Shown: in pieces, positions 39,033-47,560 of the stretch
Layout of the letters: each line of letters opens with the position of its first letter
Numbering within the stretch: the stretch's first letter is position 1
DNA from: Taklimakanibacter deserti
GTDB taxonomy: Bacteria; Pseudomonadota; Alphaproteobacteria; Rhizobiales; Aestuariivirgaceae
Direction of reading: 5' to 3'
Length of the DNA stretch: 64,000 bases
NCBI GenBank assembly: GCA_003574785.1
Contig: QORU01000005.1
Location: 1-64,000 of the forward strand
The notes under the pieces: model-generated
What the model was told of the DNA's origin: nothing
Seen by the model: the letters and a program-made list of their open reading frames with translations, nothing else
Databases searched by the model: none
Translations under genes and position numbers: made by a program

Positions 39033-40537
39033 GCCGCTTCGCTCGCGGCCCCGGTCGCCGCGCCCACGATCGCCTCGGCGCTCCATTCGCCGCGCTTGAA
39101 CTCATCGACGATGCGGCCTTCCTTCATGACGATGACGCGGTCGGCAAGGCCCATCACCTCGGGCAGTTCCGACGTGATCAGCACGACGGCAAGGCCTTCA
39201 CTCGCGAGCTCGCCGATGAAATCATGCACCGCGGCCTTGGAGCCCACATCGATGCCCTTGGTCGGTTCGTCCAGCACGATGACCTTGGGGCGCGTCGCCA
39301 GCCATTTGGCGATGACGACTTTCTGCTGGTTGCCGCCCGACAACTCGGCGAGCCGCTGCTCCCAGTTTGCCGCCTTGACCGCGAGCCTTCGGCCGAGCCT
39401 CCGCGTCTCGGCCTGTTCGGACGCACGCGACAGGAACAGTCCCCGCACATGCTTGCCGAGGTCGGCGAGCGTCACATTCTCGCGGATACCGAGCGACAGG
39501 ATGGCGCCCTGGTCCTGCCGGTCCTCCGGCACATAGGCGATGCCGGCGGCGATCGCATCCGAAGGTGCCGCGATCGCAAGGCGTTGTCCCTCGAGCGTCA
39601 CCTCGCCCTGCGTGATGGGCGTGATGCCGAACAACCCCTGCATGGCCTCGGTGCGCCCGGCGCCGACCAGCCCATAGAGGCCCAATATCTCGCCTTTGCG
39701 CAGGCTGAAGGAGACATCGGCATATTCCGTCGCATTGGACAGGCCTTCGACGGCAAGCACGGTCTCGCCGAGCTCGACGTCGCGCTTGGGGAAGAACTGA
39801 TCGACCGGACGGCCCACCATCATGCGCACCAGGTGGGCTTGCGTCACCGAGGCGATCGCTCCTTCGCCGACCTTCTCGCCGTCGCGCAGGCAGATGAAAT
39901 CATCGCAGATGCGGAAGATCTCATTGAATTTATGGCTGATGAAGACGATCGCCCGGCCCTCCGCCTTGAGCTGGGCGACGACGCGGAAGAGATCGTCGAT
40001 CTCGCTCGCCGAAAGGGCGGCCGTCGGTTCGTCCATGATGAGGACCTGCGCCTCATGCGACAGAGCGCGGGCGATCTCGACCAGATGCTTCTGGGCGACC
40101 GACAGGCGCTTGAGCTTGAAGTCGCTCGGAATGACGGCATCGATGCGCTTGAGGAGCGCCTGCGAGCGCTCACGCATCGTGGACCACGCGACGAGGTGCG
40201 ACGCGCCGGTCGGCATATGGCCCATGAAGATGTTCTCGGCCACGCTCAGCTCGTCGAACATCACCGTTTCCTGCTGGATCGCCGCGATGCCGGCGGCCCA
40301 CGCATCGCGCGGCGAGGCGAAGGATCTGGGCTCGCCGCGCACCCGGATCTCGCCTTCATCCGCCGTGTAGATTCCGGTGAGGATCTTGACGATGGTGGAC
40401 TTGCCCGCACCATTCTCGCCGATGATGGCCGTCACCCGGCCGGGTTTCAAGGCGAGGCTGACATCATGCAGGGCTCTGACGCCCGGAAAGCGCTTGGAAA
40501 TGCCCGAAAGGGTGAGGATGGGATCAGACACGATCAT
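39029..40537 (-). CDS. rhaT: rhamnose-type ABC transporter ATP-binding protein (two NBDs)
   Basis: 502 aa with tandem nucleotide-binding domains as in RbsA. NBD1 has Walker A GENGAGKST (about 36-44), KRLSVAQKHLVEIARAL in place of LSGGQ, and VLIMDEPTAALS. NBD2 has a degenerate Walker A (LYGLVGAGRTE), a full signature LSGGNQQKV and VIVLDEPTKGIDVG. The altered NBD1 signature is the form I know from RhaT-type proteins. Separated from the binding-protein gene by 77 bp. Confidence 0.82.
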   Translation of the reverse strand: MIVSDPILTLSGISKRFPGVRALHDVSLALKPGRVTAIIGENGAGKSTIVKILTGIYTADEGEIRVRGEPRSFASPRDAWAAGIAAIQQETVMFDELSVAENIFMGHMPTGASHLVAWSTMRERSQALLKRIDAVIPSDFKLKRLSVAQKHLVEIARALSHEAQVLIMDEPTAALSASEIDDLFRVVAQLKAEGRAIVFISHKFNEIFRICDDFICLRDGEKVGEGAIASVTQAHLVRMMVGRPVDQFFPKRDVELGETVLAVEGLSNATEYADVSFSLRKGEILGLYGLVGAGRTEAMQGLFGITPITQGEVTLEGQRLAIAAPSDAIAAGIAYVPEDRQDQGAILSLGIRENVTLADLGKHVRGLFLSRASEQAETRRLGRRLAVKAANWEQRLAELSGGNQQKVVIAKWLATRPKVIVLDEPTKGIDVGSKAAVHDFIGELASEGLAVVLITSELPEVMGLADRVIVMKEGRIVDEFKRGEWSAEAIVGAATGAASEAA

Positions 40538-40614
40538 CCGGCCGCGAGGAGAATAGGCATGAAGCCATGGCCGGACCGGGATCCGGCAATGGCGACAATG
40601 CAGTAAAGACGTGA

Positions 40615-41634
40615 TCAGAAGATCTTCGCGAATTCCTCGACATTCGTTTTATTGAACTCGAAGGGCTCGCCCATGATGCATTCACCGGCCGGCCCCACGA
40701 CCGTCTCGCCCTTCTTGCCCATCGAGAGCTTGGCGCCCTCTTTCGTGTCGGCGCCGCCCAGGATCGCGGCCATGATCTGGGTCGAGGCATAGCCATATTC
40801 CACCGGATTCCAGATCGCGAAGCTGTCGCAGGCGCCCTGCATGACATAGTCTTTCATCTCGGAAGGCAGACCGAGGCCGGTGATGAACACTTTGCCGACG
40901 AGGCCGCCATCGACGATGGCCTTGGCGCCGGAACGGATGCCGATCGTGGTCGGCGAAATGACGCCCTTGAGGTTGGGATGCGCCTTCACCAGGCCCTGCA
41001 TCTCGCGATAGCTCTTGTCGTCCTGGTCGTCGCCATAGACGGTCGCCACCAGCGGCATATCTTTGTATTCGGGCTTCTTCCATTCCTCCTGCATGGCGGC
41101 GATCCAGGAATTCTGGTTCGTCATAGTGGAGGCTGCCGACAGGATGGCGACCTCGCCTTTGCCGCCGAGCGTCTTGGCGATCATCTGCACCTGCTTGGCG
41201 CCGATGAGCGGCGTGGATGACGCCGAGAGATGGACGATACGGCCGGCGGGGGCTATGGCGCTGTCGAAGCTCATCACCTTGATGCCGCGTTCCATGGCCT
41301 TCTTGCCGACCGGCACGAGGGCGTCGGCGTCATTGGCGGAAACGATGATGCCATCGACCTTCTGCGCGATCTGCGCATCGATCACGGCGATCTGCTCTTC
41401 CGCGGTCGGCTTGGCGGAAGCGGTATAGATGATCTCGATGCCGCCCAGCTCCGAGCCCGCTTCCTTCGCGCCATTGGCGCAGGCGTCGAAATAGCTGTTG
41501 CCGAGATTCTTGACGATCATGGCAATGCGCTTTTGGGCCTGGGCGCGAAGCGGCTTCGTCAGGATCGCCGGAGCCGCAACGGCAAAAGCTGCTGCGCTTC
41601 CATATTTCAACAGAGTGCGGCGTGTCGTGGTCAT
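40615..41634 (-). CDS. rhaS: rhamnose/AI-2-type sugar-binding protein
   Basis: 339 aa. A Tat-type signal (TTTRRTLLKYGSAAAFAVAAP, cleavage near AQA) and a periplasmic-binding-protein I fold: RIAMIVKNLGNSYFDACANGAKEA, VDGIIVSANDADALVPVGKKAMERGIKV, VATVYGDDQDDKSYREMQGLVKAHPNLKGVISPT, VFITGLGLPSEMKDYV. This pattern is that of RhaS-like proteins, which overlaps with the LsrB-like autoinducer-2 group. First gene of the transporter operon. No rhamnose kinase, mutarotase or isomerase is nearby, so the sugar remains open. Confidence 0.82.
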   Translation of the reverse strand: MTTTRRTLLKYGSAAAFAVAAPAILTKPLRAQAQKRIAMIVKNLGNSYFDACANGAKEAGSELGGIEIIYTASAKPTAEEQIAVIDAQIAQKVDGIIVSANDADALVPVGKKAMERGIKVMSFDSAIAPAGRIVHLSASSTPLIGAKQVQMIAKTLGGKGEVAILSAASTMTNQNSWIAAMQEEWKKPEYKDMPLVATVYGDDQDDKSYREMQGLVKAHPNLKGVISPTTIGIRSGAKAIVDGGLVGKVFITGLGLPSEMKDYVMQGACDSFAIWNPVEYGYASTQIMAAILGGADTKEGAKLSMGKKGETVVGPAGECIMGEPFEFNKTNVEEFAKIF

Positions 41635-41726
41635 CTGGTCTTTCCTCCCTCGTAATTCGGCAATCGTAGCATCAAATGGACCGGGAGCAAGATGTGGGAC
41701 CTGTCCAGCCTTCCCCTTCTCGCTTG

Positions 41727-42545
41727 CTACTTCACAACAACCGTCTTCGGATCCCAGCCGTCGGGCGGCGGATATTTCGGCGCCAGCTCTTCCAGTGCCT
41801 CGCGCACGATGCGCGAAATCGCGGCATTGCGCGCCCAGTTGCGATCGGCCGGGATGACATACCAGGGCGCATGGGCGGTCGAGCAGCGCCTCAGCGCCGT
41901 TTCATAGGCGGCCATGTAGTCGTTCCACAATTTCCGGTCCTCGAGATCGCTCGGATTGAACTTCCACTGCTTGGCGGGATCGGTGACGCGCTCTTTCAGG
42001 CGTTCGGCCTGCTCGGCCTTGGAGATATGCAGCATGAATTTGAGGATGCGCGTGCCGTTGTCGCTGAGCATCTTCTCGAACTGGTTGATCTCCTCATAGC
42101 GCCGCTCGATGACGTCCGGCTTCGCGAGCTTCCTCACCTTCACCACCAGCACGTCCTCATAATGCGAGCGGTTGAAGATGCCGATGATGCCCTTCTCCGG
42201 GCAGGCCTCGTGGACACGCCAGAGATAGTCATGCGCGCGCTCTTCCGGGCTTGGCACCTTGAAGGGCGTCACCTCGACGCCGATCGGGCCGCAGGTGTTG
42301 AACACCGCGCGCACCGTGCCGTCCTTGCCGCTGCAATCGATGCCTTGCAGCACGACGAGCAGGCTGTGCTTGCCTTCGGCATAGAGCTTGTCCTGCAGCG
42401 CGTCGATCGCCTCGGCATCCTTCTGGGTCTGGGCCTTGGCCTGGTCCTTGCCTTTGAAGGCGCTGTCGTCGCGCGGGTCGATCTTGGCGAGCGAGACCGC
42501 CTTGCCGGGACCGACGATGAATTTCTTCGCAAACTGGCTGGGCAT
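41727..42545 (-). CDS. ppk2: polyphosphate kinase 2 family protein
   Basis: 272 aa, single PPK2 domain. The Walker A loop is QGIDCSGKDGT (67-77) and the lid/Walker B region FNRSHYEDVLV (124-134). PPK2 enzymes transfer phosphate between inorganic polyphosphate and nucleotides; the one-domain form with this length occurs in classes that use AMP, ADP or GDP, which cannot be told apart here. Transcribed divergently from the LOG-family gene with 95 bp between the starts. Confidence 0.93.
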   Translation of the reverse strand: MPSQFAKKFIVGPGKAVSLAKIDPRDDSAFKGKDQAKAQTQKDAEAIDALQDKLYAEGKHSLLVVLQGIDCSGKDGTVRAVFNTCGPIGVEVTPFKVPSPEERAHDYLWRVHEACPEKGIIGIFNRSHYEDVLVVKVRKLAKPDVIERRYEEINQFEKMLSDNGTRILKFMLHISKAEQAERLKERVTDPAKQWKFNPSDLEDRKLWNDYMAAYETALRRCSTAHAPWYVIPADRNWARNAAISRIVREALEELAPKYPPPDGWDPKTVVVK

Positions 42546-42640
42546 CTTTTCCCCTGTTCAGGTCCGGCCAGAGGTTCGGACATTGGGGCCTTGATTGCAA
42601 GGGCCGAGCACCCTAATGCCTAATGCCAAAGGATTGATAT

Positions 42641-43393
42641 ATGACAGATAATAAGGCTCAGATGGCGTCACCGGCCTTTCGGCTCGCCGCCATCGACCAG
42701 GACTTCGTCCTCGGCGACACGACGCGCGGCATCCGCTTCCAGCTCGAATACCAGAAGGCGGAGGAATATTTGCGCAAATGGGGGGTCGCCTCGACCGTCG
42801 TCGTCTTCGGTTCGGCGCGCGTCAGGGAAGGCGACAAACGCGGCTGGTATGAAGCCGCCCGCGCATTCGCCCGCATCGTCTCGGAAAATGGCGGCGCCCT
42901 CCACAGCTTTTCGAGCCCGCGCCGGAACGTCATCGCCACCGGCGGCGGTCCCGGCATCATGGAAGCCGCCAATCGCGGCGCCTATGATGTGGGCGCGCCC
43001 TCGATCGGCTACAACATTACGCTGCCGCATGAGCAGGAGCCCAATGCCTATTCGACGCCGGAGCTCACCTTCCGCTTCCATTATTTCGCGATGCGCAAGA
43101 TGCATTTCGCCATGCGCGCCGATGCCCTGGTCGTCTTCCCCGGCGGCTTCGGGACACTCGACGAGCTCTTCGAGATCCTCACCCTGAGGCAGACCGGCAA
43201 GATGGACGATCCCGTACCGATCGTTCTCTATGACAGCATCTTCTGGCACAAGACCATCAACTTCCGCCGCTTCGCCGATGAGGGCCTGTGCGCCGAATCC
43301 GATCTCGATCTCTTCGGCTTCGCCGACACGCCGGAGGGGGCCTGGAAAGAGCTTCTCGCCCGCGGCCTCAAGGTCCCGGAACGCAAAGGATAG
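42641..43393 (+). CDS. LOG-family nucleotide 5'-monophosphate phosphoribohydrolase
   Basis: 250 aa, Rossmann-like lysine-decarboxylase-like fold. VVVFGSARV at the N-terminus, TGGGPGIMEAANRGA (100-114) and the signature PGGFGTLDELFE (167-178) mark the TIGR00730/LOG family, which releases ribose 5-phosphate from nucleotide monophosphates and can free cytokinins from their riboside phosphates. The 4-bp spacing to the next gene shows cotranscription with the metallo-hydrolase. Confidence 0.92.
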   Translation: MTDNKAQMASPAFRLAAIDQDFVLGDTTRGIRFQLEYQKAEEYLRKWGVASTVVVFGSARVREGDKRGWYEAARAFARIVSENGGALHSFSSPRRNVIATGGGPGIMEAANRGAYDVGAPSIGYNITLPHEQEPNAYSTPELTFRFHYFAMRKMHFAMRADALVVFPGGFGTLDELFEILTLRQTGKMDDPVPIVLYDSIFWHKTINFRRFADEGLCAESDLDLFGFADTPEGAWKELLARGLKVPERKG

Positions 43394-43396
43394 GAC

Positions 43397-45067
43397 ATGA
43401 CGATCAAGATTCATTTCCACGGCGCCACGCGCGTCGTCACGGGCTCCTGCTATGTCCTCGAGACCGGTTCCGCGCGGCTCCTCGTCGATTGCGGCATGTT
43501 CCAGGGCTCGAAGACCGAGAAGGAGCTCAACTACCGCGCCTTTCCCTTCGATCCGCGCAAGATCGACGCCATGCTCCTGACCCATGCCCATATCGATCAT
43601 GCGGGCCTCATCCCCAAGCTCACCAAGGCGGGCTATGCCGGCAAGATCTACGCGACCCACGCGACCTGCGATCTCGCCGCGGTCATGCTGCCGGATTCGG
43701 GCTTCATCCAGGAGACCGAGGTCAAGCAGCTCAATGAGCGCAACCGCAAGCGCGGCCTCGACGAGGTCGAGCCGATCTACACCGCCGATGATGCGCGCCA
43801 GGCGCTCGAGCATTTCGAAGGCATCGCCTACAAGACCTGGATCACGCCAGTGCCCGGCATCAAGGCGCGCTACTGGAATGCCGGCCACCTCCTGGGCTCC
43901 GCCTCGATCGAGGTCGAGGTCGCGCGTGAGGGCCTGAAACCCTTGCGCATCCTGTTCTCCGGCGACATCGGTCCCGACCAGAAATTATTCGAGCCCGATC
44001 CCGAGGCGCCGGTCGATTTCGACTATGTCATTTGCGAATCGACCTATGGCGGCAAGGACCGCTTCGAACGCTCGCAGGAGACGCGCCGCGAGGTGCTGGG
44101 CGCCGAGTTGCGCGCCGCGGCGAGCCGCCAGGGCGCCGTCCTCATTCCCTCTTTCGCGGTGGAGCGTACCCAGGAGATCCTGGTCGACGTGATCGCGCTC
44201 ATGGATGCGGGCGTCGTTCCCTATGCGCCGGTCTTCATCGATTCACCCTTGGCGCTGAAGGCGACGGAGATCTTCACCCATCACGCCAAATCGCTGCGCA
44301 ACGGCGATGCGCTGCTGAGAGCGCTCGAATCGCCCTATGTGAAGACGACGGAAACCGCCGATGAGAGCAAGGCCATCAACCGCTTCGCAGGCTTCCACAT
44401 CATCGTCGCGGCGAGCGGCATGTGCGAGGCGGGCCGCATCCGCCATCATCTGAAGAACAACCTGTTCAAGCCCAATGCCACCGTCCTCCTGGTCGGCTTC
44501 CAGGCGATGGGCACGCTCGGCCGCCTGCTCGAGGATGGCGCGCAGAGCGTCAAGATCCATGGCGAGGAGGTCAAGGTGAGAGCCGCGATCCGGCGCTTCG
44601 AGGATTATTCGGGCCATGCCGACGGACCGGAATTGCTGCAATGGCTGCGCGAGCGCTTGCCCATCGCCAAGGCGGTCTTCCTGACCCATGGCGAGGAGGA
44701 GCCGCAAGTGGCGCTGGCCAATGCCATGGCGGGCGAGATCATCGAGGCCCAACGGATCGAGCGGCCGCGTCTCGATGACGTCTATGACGTGACGGGCGAT
44801 GCGCCGGTGCGCCGCGAGGCCGAGATCAGGCCGCGCCTCAGCCCCGACAAGATGGCGCATCCCGATTGGCACAACGAGCTTGCCGAGCTCATCCTCGACA
44901 TCAATGACGAGATGGGCAAGGCCGCGGACGAGAAGGCCCGCGCCGTCGTCATCCGGCGGCTCAAGCGCGCGCTCGCGGAATCGCGCGGCGCGATGCCGCC
45001 GCCCAATGCCCGGCAGAAGGGCCACGACGAGGGCCGCGGCGGCGCTCGGGGCTTCGATGAAGGGTAA
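43397..45067 (+). CDS. metallo-beta-lactamase/beta-CASP/RMMBL hydrolase
   Basis: 556 aa. The zinc motif LTHAHIDHAG (His63, His65, Asp67, His68) with later GHLLGSASIEV and FSGDIGPD, a beta-CASP insert (from about 235: LIPSFAVERTQEIL, FIDSPLALKATEIF, IVAASGMCEAGRIRHHL) and an RMMBL region (VRAAIRRFEDYSGHADGPELLQWL, VFLTHGEEE). The layout is that of CPSF73-like RNA-processing nucleases and their bacterial relatives (YsH1/TTHA0252 type). Likely an endo- or exoribonuclease. The C-terminal extension beyond about 480 is charged. Cotranscribed with the LOG gene. Confidence 0.9.
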   Translation: MTIKIHFHGATRVVTGSCYVLETGSARLLVDCGMFQGSKTEKELNYRAFPFDPRKIDAMLLTHAHIDHAGLIPKLTKAGYAGKIYATHATCDLAAVMLPDSGFIQETEVKQLNERNRKRGLDEVEPIYTADDARQALEHFEGIAYKTWITPVPGIKARYWNAGHLLGSASIEVEVAREGLKPLRILFSGDIGPDQKLFEPDPEAPVDFDYVICESTYGGKDRFERSQETRREVLGAELRAAASRQGAVLIPSFAVERTQEILVDVIALMDAGVVPYAPVFIDSPLALKATEIFTHHAKSLRNGDALLRALESPYVKTTETADESKAINRFAGFHIIVAASGMCEAGRIRHHLKNNLFKPNATVLLVGFQAMGTLGRLLEDGAQSVKIHGEEVKVRAAIRRFEDYSGHADGPELLQWLRERLPIAKAVFLTHGEEEPQVALANAMAGEIIEAQRIERPRLDDVYDVTGDAPVRREAEIRPRLSPDKMAHPDWHNELAELILDINDEMGKAADEKARAVVIRRLKRALAESRGAMPPPNARQKGHDEGRGGARGFDEG

Positions 45068-45081
45068 TATTCGCAAATTTA

Positions 45082-45120
45082 GGTTAATGGCTCAAAATCG
45101 CGCAGGTTGGGCCGTTAACC
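45082..45120 (+). promoter_or_regulatory. large inverted repeat in an intergenic leader
   Basis: GGTTAATGGCTCAA (45082-45095) pairs with TTGGGCCGTTAACC (45107-45120) over 14 positions, two of them G-T, with an 11-nt loop. No T-run follows, so it is not a standard terminator. It lies 15 nt after the metallo-hydrolase stop and about 90 nt before the next start. Confidence 0.6.
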
Positions 45121-45210
45121 AAGCCTAAGGGTGGAGTTAATCCGTATACTGTGCAATCGTCGCGATGGGTACGGCGTTTTGGATTTTTCGATCCAGAAAG
45201 GTCATTATGC

Positions 45211-45582
45211 ATGCCCCGCAACTCCATCAGACTGCAGACTGAAGCCACCGAGGCCCTGAGGGTCGAAATCGACCGTGATCGCGCGAAGGATCAGGCCAGC
45301 ATCGATTATTTCCGCGATCTGCTCGGTGTACTGAGAGATGGCCGCGACGAGGACCTCGGAGCCCTGGATTCATTCGCGGCGAACATGAAGATGATGATCA
45401 ATCGCCGGCATGACGGCGTCGCCGAACAGATCAAGGTACAGATCGCGCGCGACGAAGCGCATCTGCGCGACCTCGAAGGCAACGAGCCGGAGAAGCCCGT
45501 GGATCAGGAGAAGCCCGCCGCTGCCGAGCAAGACCATGGCGACGGCAAGGTCACGCGCATCAAGAAGATTGCCAGCGTATAG
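45211..45582 (+). CDS. hypothetical small soluble protein
   Basis: 123 aa, unrecognised. The first 85 residues look helical and charged (EATEALRVEIDRDRAKDQ, FRDLLGVLRDGRDEDLGALDSFAANMKMMINRRHDGVAEQIK), followed by a Pro/Glu/Lys-rich tail. No membrane segment or signal. The ATG at 45211 has an AGAAAGG ribosome site; an in-frame ATG at 45151 is less likely. Its 3' end overlaps that of the convergent serine hydrolase by 23 bp. Codon use matches the neighbouring genes, so I take it as real. Confidence 0.6.
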   Translation: MPRNSIRLQTEATEALRVEIDRDRAKDQASIDYFRDLLGVLRDGRDEDLGALDSFAANMKMMINRRHDGVAEQIKVQIARDEAHLRDLEGNEPEKPVDQEKPAAAEQDHGDGKVTRIKKIASV

Positions 45583-46528
45583 AACCCTGCCCCTCTCCTC
45601 GCCGGGGGAGAGGGAATTCTCTGATCAGCCTCACCGCCTCGGCCCCGATCTCGGGCAGCATCGTGACGCTGTCCGAGGGCCATTTGCCCTGGGCGAAGAC
45701 GACGAGCGTGAACACCTCGCCCGTCGGCAATGCGGCATGCAGCGCGTCATGGCGGCGATAGCTCGCATGGCTGTCGCCCGTCCAGCCGGTCCAGCCGGCT
45801 TTCGCCCAGATCTTGGCACCGTCCGGCATGCCTTCGCCCAGGAACCCCAGAAGCTGGGCATGCGGCGTGTCCCTGAATTCCTTCGTATTGGGCCGGTGGA
45901 GCGTGTCACGCATGATCTTGGACCTGTGCCCCGAAATCATCTCACCGCTCATGATCTTCGCCAAGATCAGGGCGGCGGCGTTGCTGGTGAGGCGGTTATG
46001 GTTGTTGCCGCCGTGCTGCACATAGACCTTCTCGCGCCCATAGCGCTCATCGTCCATCAGCTTTTGCGACACATTGATCCGGGCGAGCTCGGGCAGCGCG
46101 AATGACCGGAAATAGCGGTTCACGTTCTCGCGCGCCGCGATCCAGCGCTCCATCTCCTCACCGCTGAGCTCGGTGTCGCCCGTGGTGCCGCTCAGGTGAT
46201 CGATGATGTAATTGGTCGCCATGTTGCTCGACCATTTGATCATGTCATGCAGAGCGCGGGCGAGCTCCGGCGTTTCGGCGAGGCGTCCATCCTCATAGGC
46301 CTGCTGCAGCGCCACCATGTAGAACATCTTGATGACGCTGCAGGGATAGAACGGGGCATCGCCGCGATAGGCGAAACTGTCCTTGACCGGCCCCTCTTCG
46401 CCCTCATGCAGATGGAGCGTCACGGCGAAATCATCAGGCTTCACACCGTGCGGCGCAAACCGCCCCTTGATCCAGACTGTGAGCGCGGTGCCGATTTTTT
46501 CCGCAAGGCTTATGCTCTGTGACGGCAT
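45560..46528 (-). CDS. class A beta-lactamase-like serine hydrolase
   Basis: 322 aa. SVIK (Ser64-Lys67 in YPCSVIKMFY), WSSN (99-102) and KAGWTGWTGD correspond to the SxxK, SxN and KTG motifs of the class A beta-lactamase/DD-peptidase fold. No signal peptide is evident. Substrates of such orphan hydrolases are unknown and may be peptides or amides rather than beta-lactams. It lies 21 bp after the dpp-type ATPase gene on the same strand, probably in that operon. The last dozen residues are encoded by a REP-like hairpin (45587-45616), suggesting the original stop was lost or the repeat was captured. Confidence 0.8.
   Translation of the reverse strand: MPSQSISLAEKIGTALTVWIKGRFAPHGVKPDDFAVTLHLHEGEEGPVKDSFAYRGDAPFYPCSVIKMFYMVALQQAYEDGRLAETPELARALHDMIKWSSNMATNYIIDHLSGTTGDTELSGEEMERWIAARENVNRYFRSFALPELARINVSQKLMDDERYGREKVYVQHGGNNHNRLTSNAAALILAKIMSGEMISGHRSKIMRDTLHRPNTKEFRDTPHAQLLGFLGEGMPDGAKIWAKAGWTGWTGDSHASYRRHDALHAALPTGEVFTLVVFAQGKWPSDSVTMLPEIGAEAVRLIREFPLPRRGEGQGSIRWQSS
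45587..45616. repeat. REP-like hairpin at converging gene ends
   Basis: CCCTCTCC and GGAGAGGG form a stem at the junction of the 123-aa gene and the serine hydrolase gene, related to the REP elements of this genome. It is translated as part of the C-terminus of the hydrolase (PLPRRGEGQ). Confidence 0.55.
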
Positions 46529-46549
46529 TAGGGATTCCTCGAATGTATG

Positions 46550-47560
46550 TCAGGAGTTTCGGGCGAAGGTGAATTGAGTGGAGGCCTCGGGATTGAGGCA
46601 GCGCACTTGGTGGTCGGGGTCGCCGTCGCGAAGCTCGGGATGCTCGGCGCGGCAGGCGGGCAGCACGAAGGGGCAGCGGGTCGAGAAACCGCAGCCCAAG
46701 GGCGGCGCCAGGGGATCGGGCACCTCGCCTTCGATCCCTGGCGCCATGCTGCGCCGTTGCGGATCGGGCATCGGGATCGCCGCGAGGAGCCCCCGCGTAT
46801 AGGGATGCTGCGGCCTCGCGAACAGGCTTTCCGTCTCCGCCACTTCGACGATCTCGCCCAGATACATGACGGCGATGCGGTCGCTGATATGGCGCACCAC
46901 ATTGAGATCATGGGCGATGAACATGATGGCGATGCCGAGCTTGGCGCGCAGGTCTTCGAGCAGATTGATGATTTGCGCCTGCACGCTGGCATCGAGAGCG
47001 GAGACCGGTTCATCGGCGATGATGAGGCGGGGCTCGACCGCCAGCGCCCGGGCGATCGAGATGCGCTGGCGCTGGCCGCCGCTGATCGCATGTGGCAGCC
47101 GATCCTTGAGCTTTGGCGTCAGGCCGACCATCAGCAGCAATTCATCGACGCGCTTCATCCGCGCATCGGCATTAGTGACGGTGCCGTGCACTTTGAGGGC
47201 CTCGTCCAGCATGGCGCCCAGCGTCATGCGCGGATTGAGCGAGGCGTAAGGGTCCTGGAAGACCATCTGGACCTGCCGCGCCCGCGCCTGCCGGTCGCCG
47301 GCGAAAGCGCCGCCTTGCCAGGCGAAGCTGCCGCCTTCCGGCCGGTCGAGGCCGACGATGCAGCGCCCGAGCGTCGATTTCCCGCAGCCGGATTCACCGA
47401 CGACGCCCAGGATTTCCCCGGGCCTCACCGTGAGGCTGACATCGCGCAAGGCCTTGAGCCGCGCCGTGGGCTTGCGCGCCAGCACATCGCTCAAGCTCCG
47501 GTCGAGCACATAGGTCTTCGACACATGGCTGATCTCGAGCAGCGGCCGGGAGGCGCTCAT
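46550..47560 (-). CDS. dipeptide/oligopeptide ABC transporter ATP-binding protein (DppF/OppF-like)
   Basis: 336 aa. Walker [10 protein letters not shown], signature ISGGQRQRISIARAL, Walker B LIIADEPVSALD, then the C-terminal oligopeptide extension with a Cys-rich end (GCGFSTRCPFVLPACRAEHPEL) that in this group can bind an Fe-S cluster. Start overlaps the stop of the DppD-like gene (ATGA). Second ATPase of the heterodimeric importer. Confidence 0.93.
   Translation of the reverse strand: MSASRPLLEISHVSKTYVLDRSLSDVLARKPTARLKALRDVSLTVRPGEILGVVGESGCGKSTLGRCIVGLDRPEGGSFAWQGGAFAGDRQARARQVQMVFQDPYASLNPRMTLGAMLDEALKVHGTVTNADARMKRVDELLLMVGLTPKLKDRLPHAISGGQRQRISIARALAVEPRLIIADEPVSALDASVQAQIINLLEDLRAKLGIAIMFIAHDLNVVRHISDRIAVMYLGEIVEVAETESLFARPQHPYTRGLLAAIPMPDPQRRSMAPGIEGEVPDPLAPPLGCGFSTRCPFVLPACRAEHPELRDGDPDHQVRCLNPEASTQFTFARNS

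Noticed and set aside
45082..45120. Intrinsic terminator of the metallo-hydrolase gene
   Set aside because: The stem lacks a following T-run on either strand, so it was kept as a structural element of unknown role.
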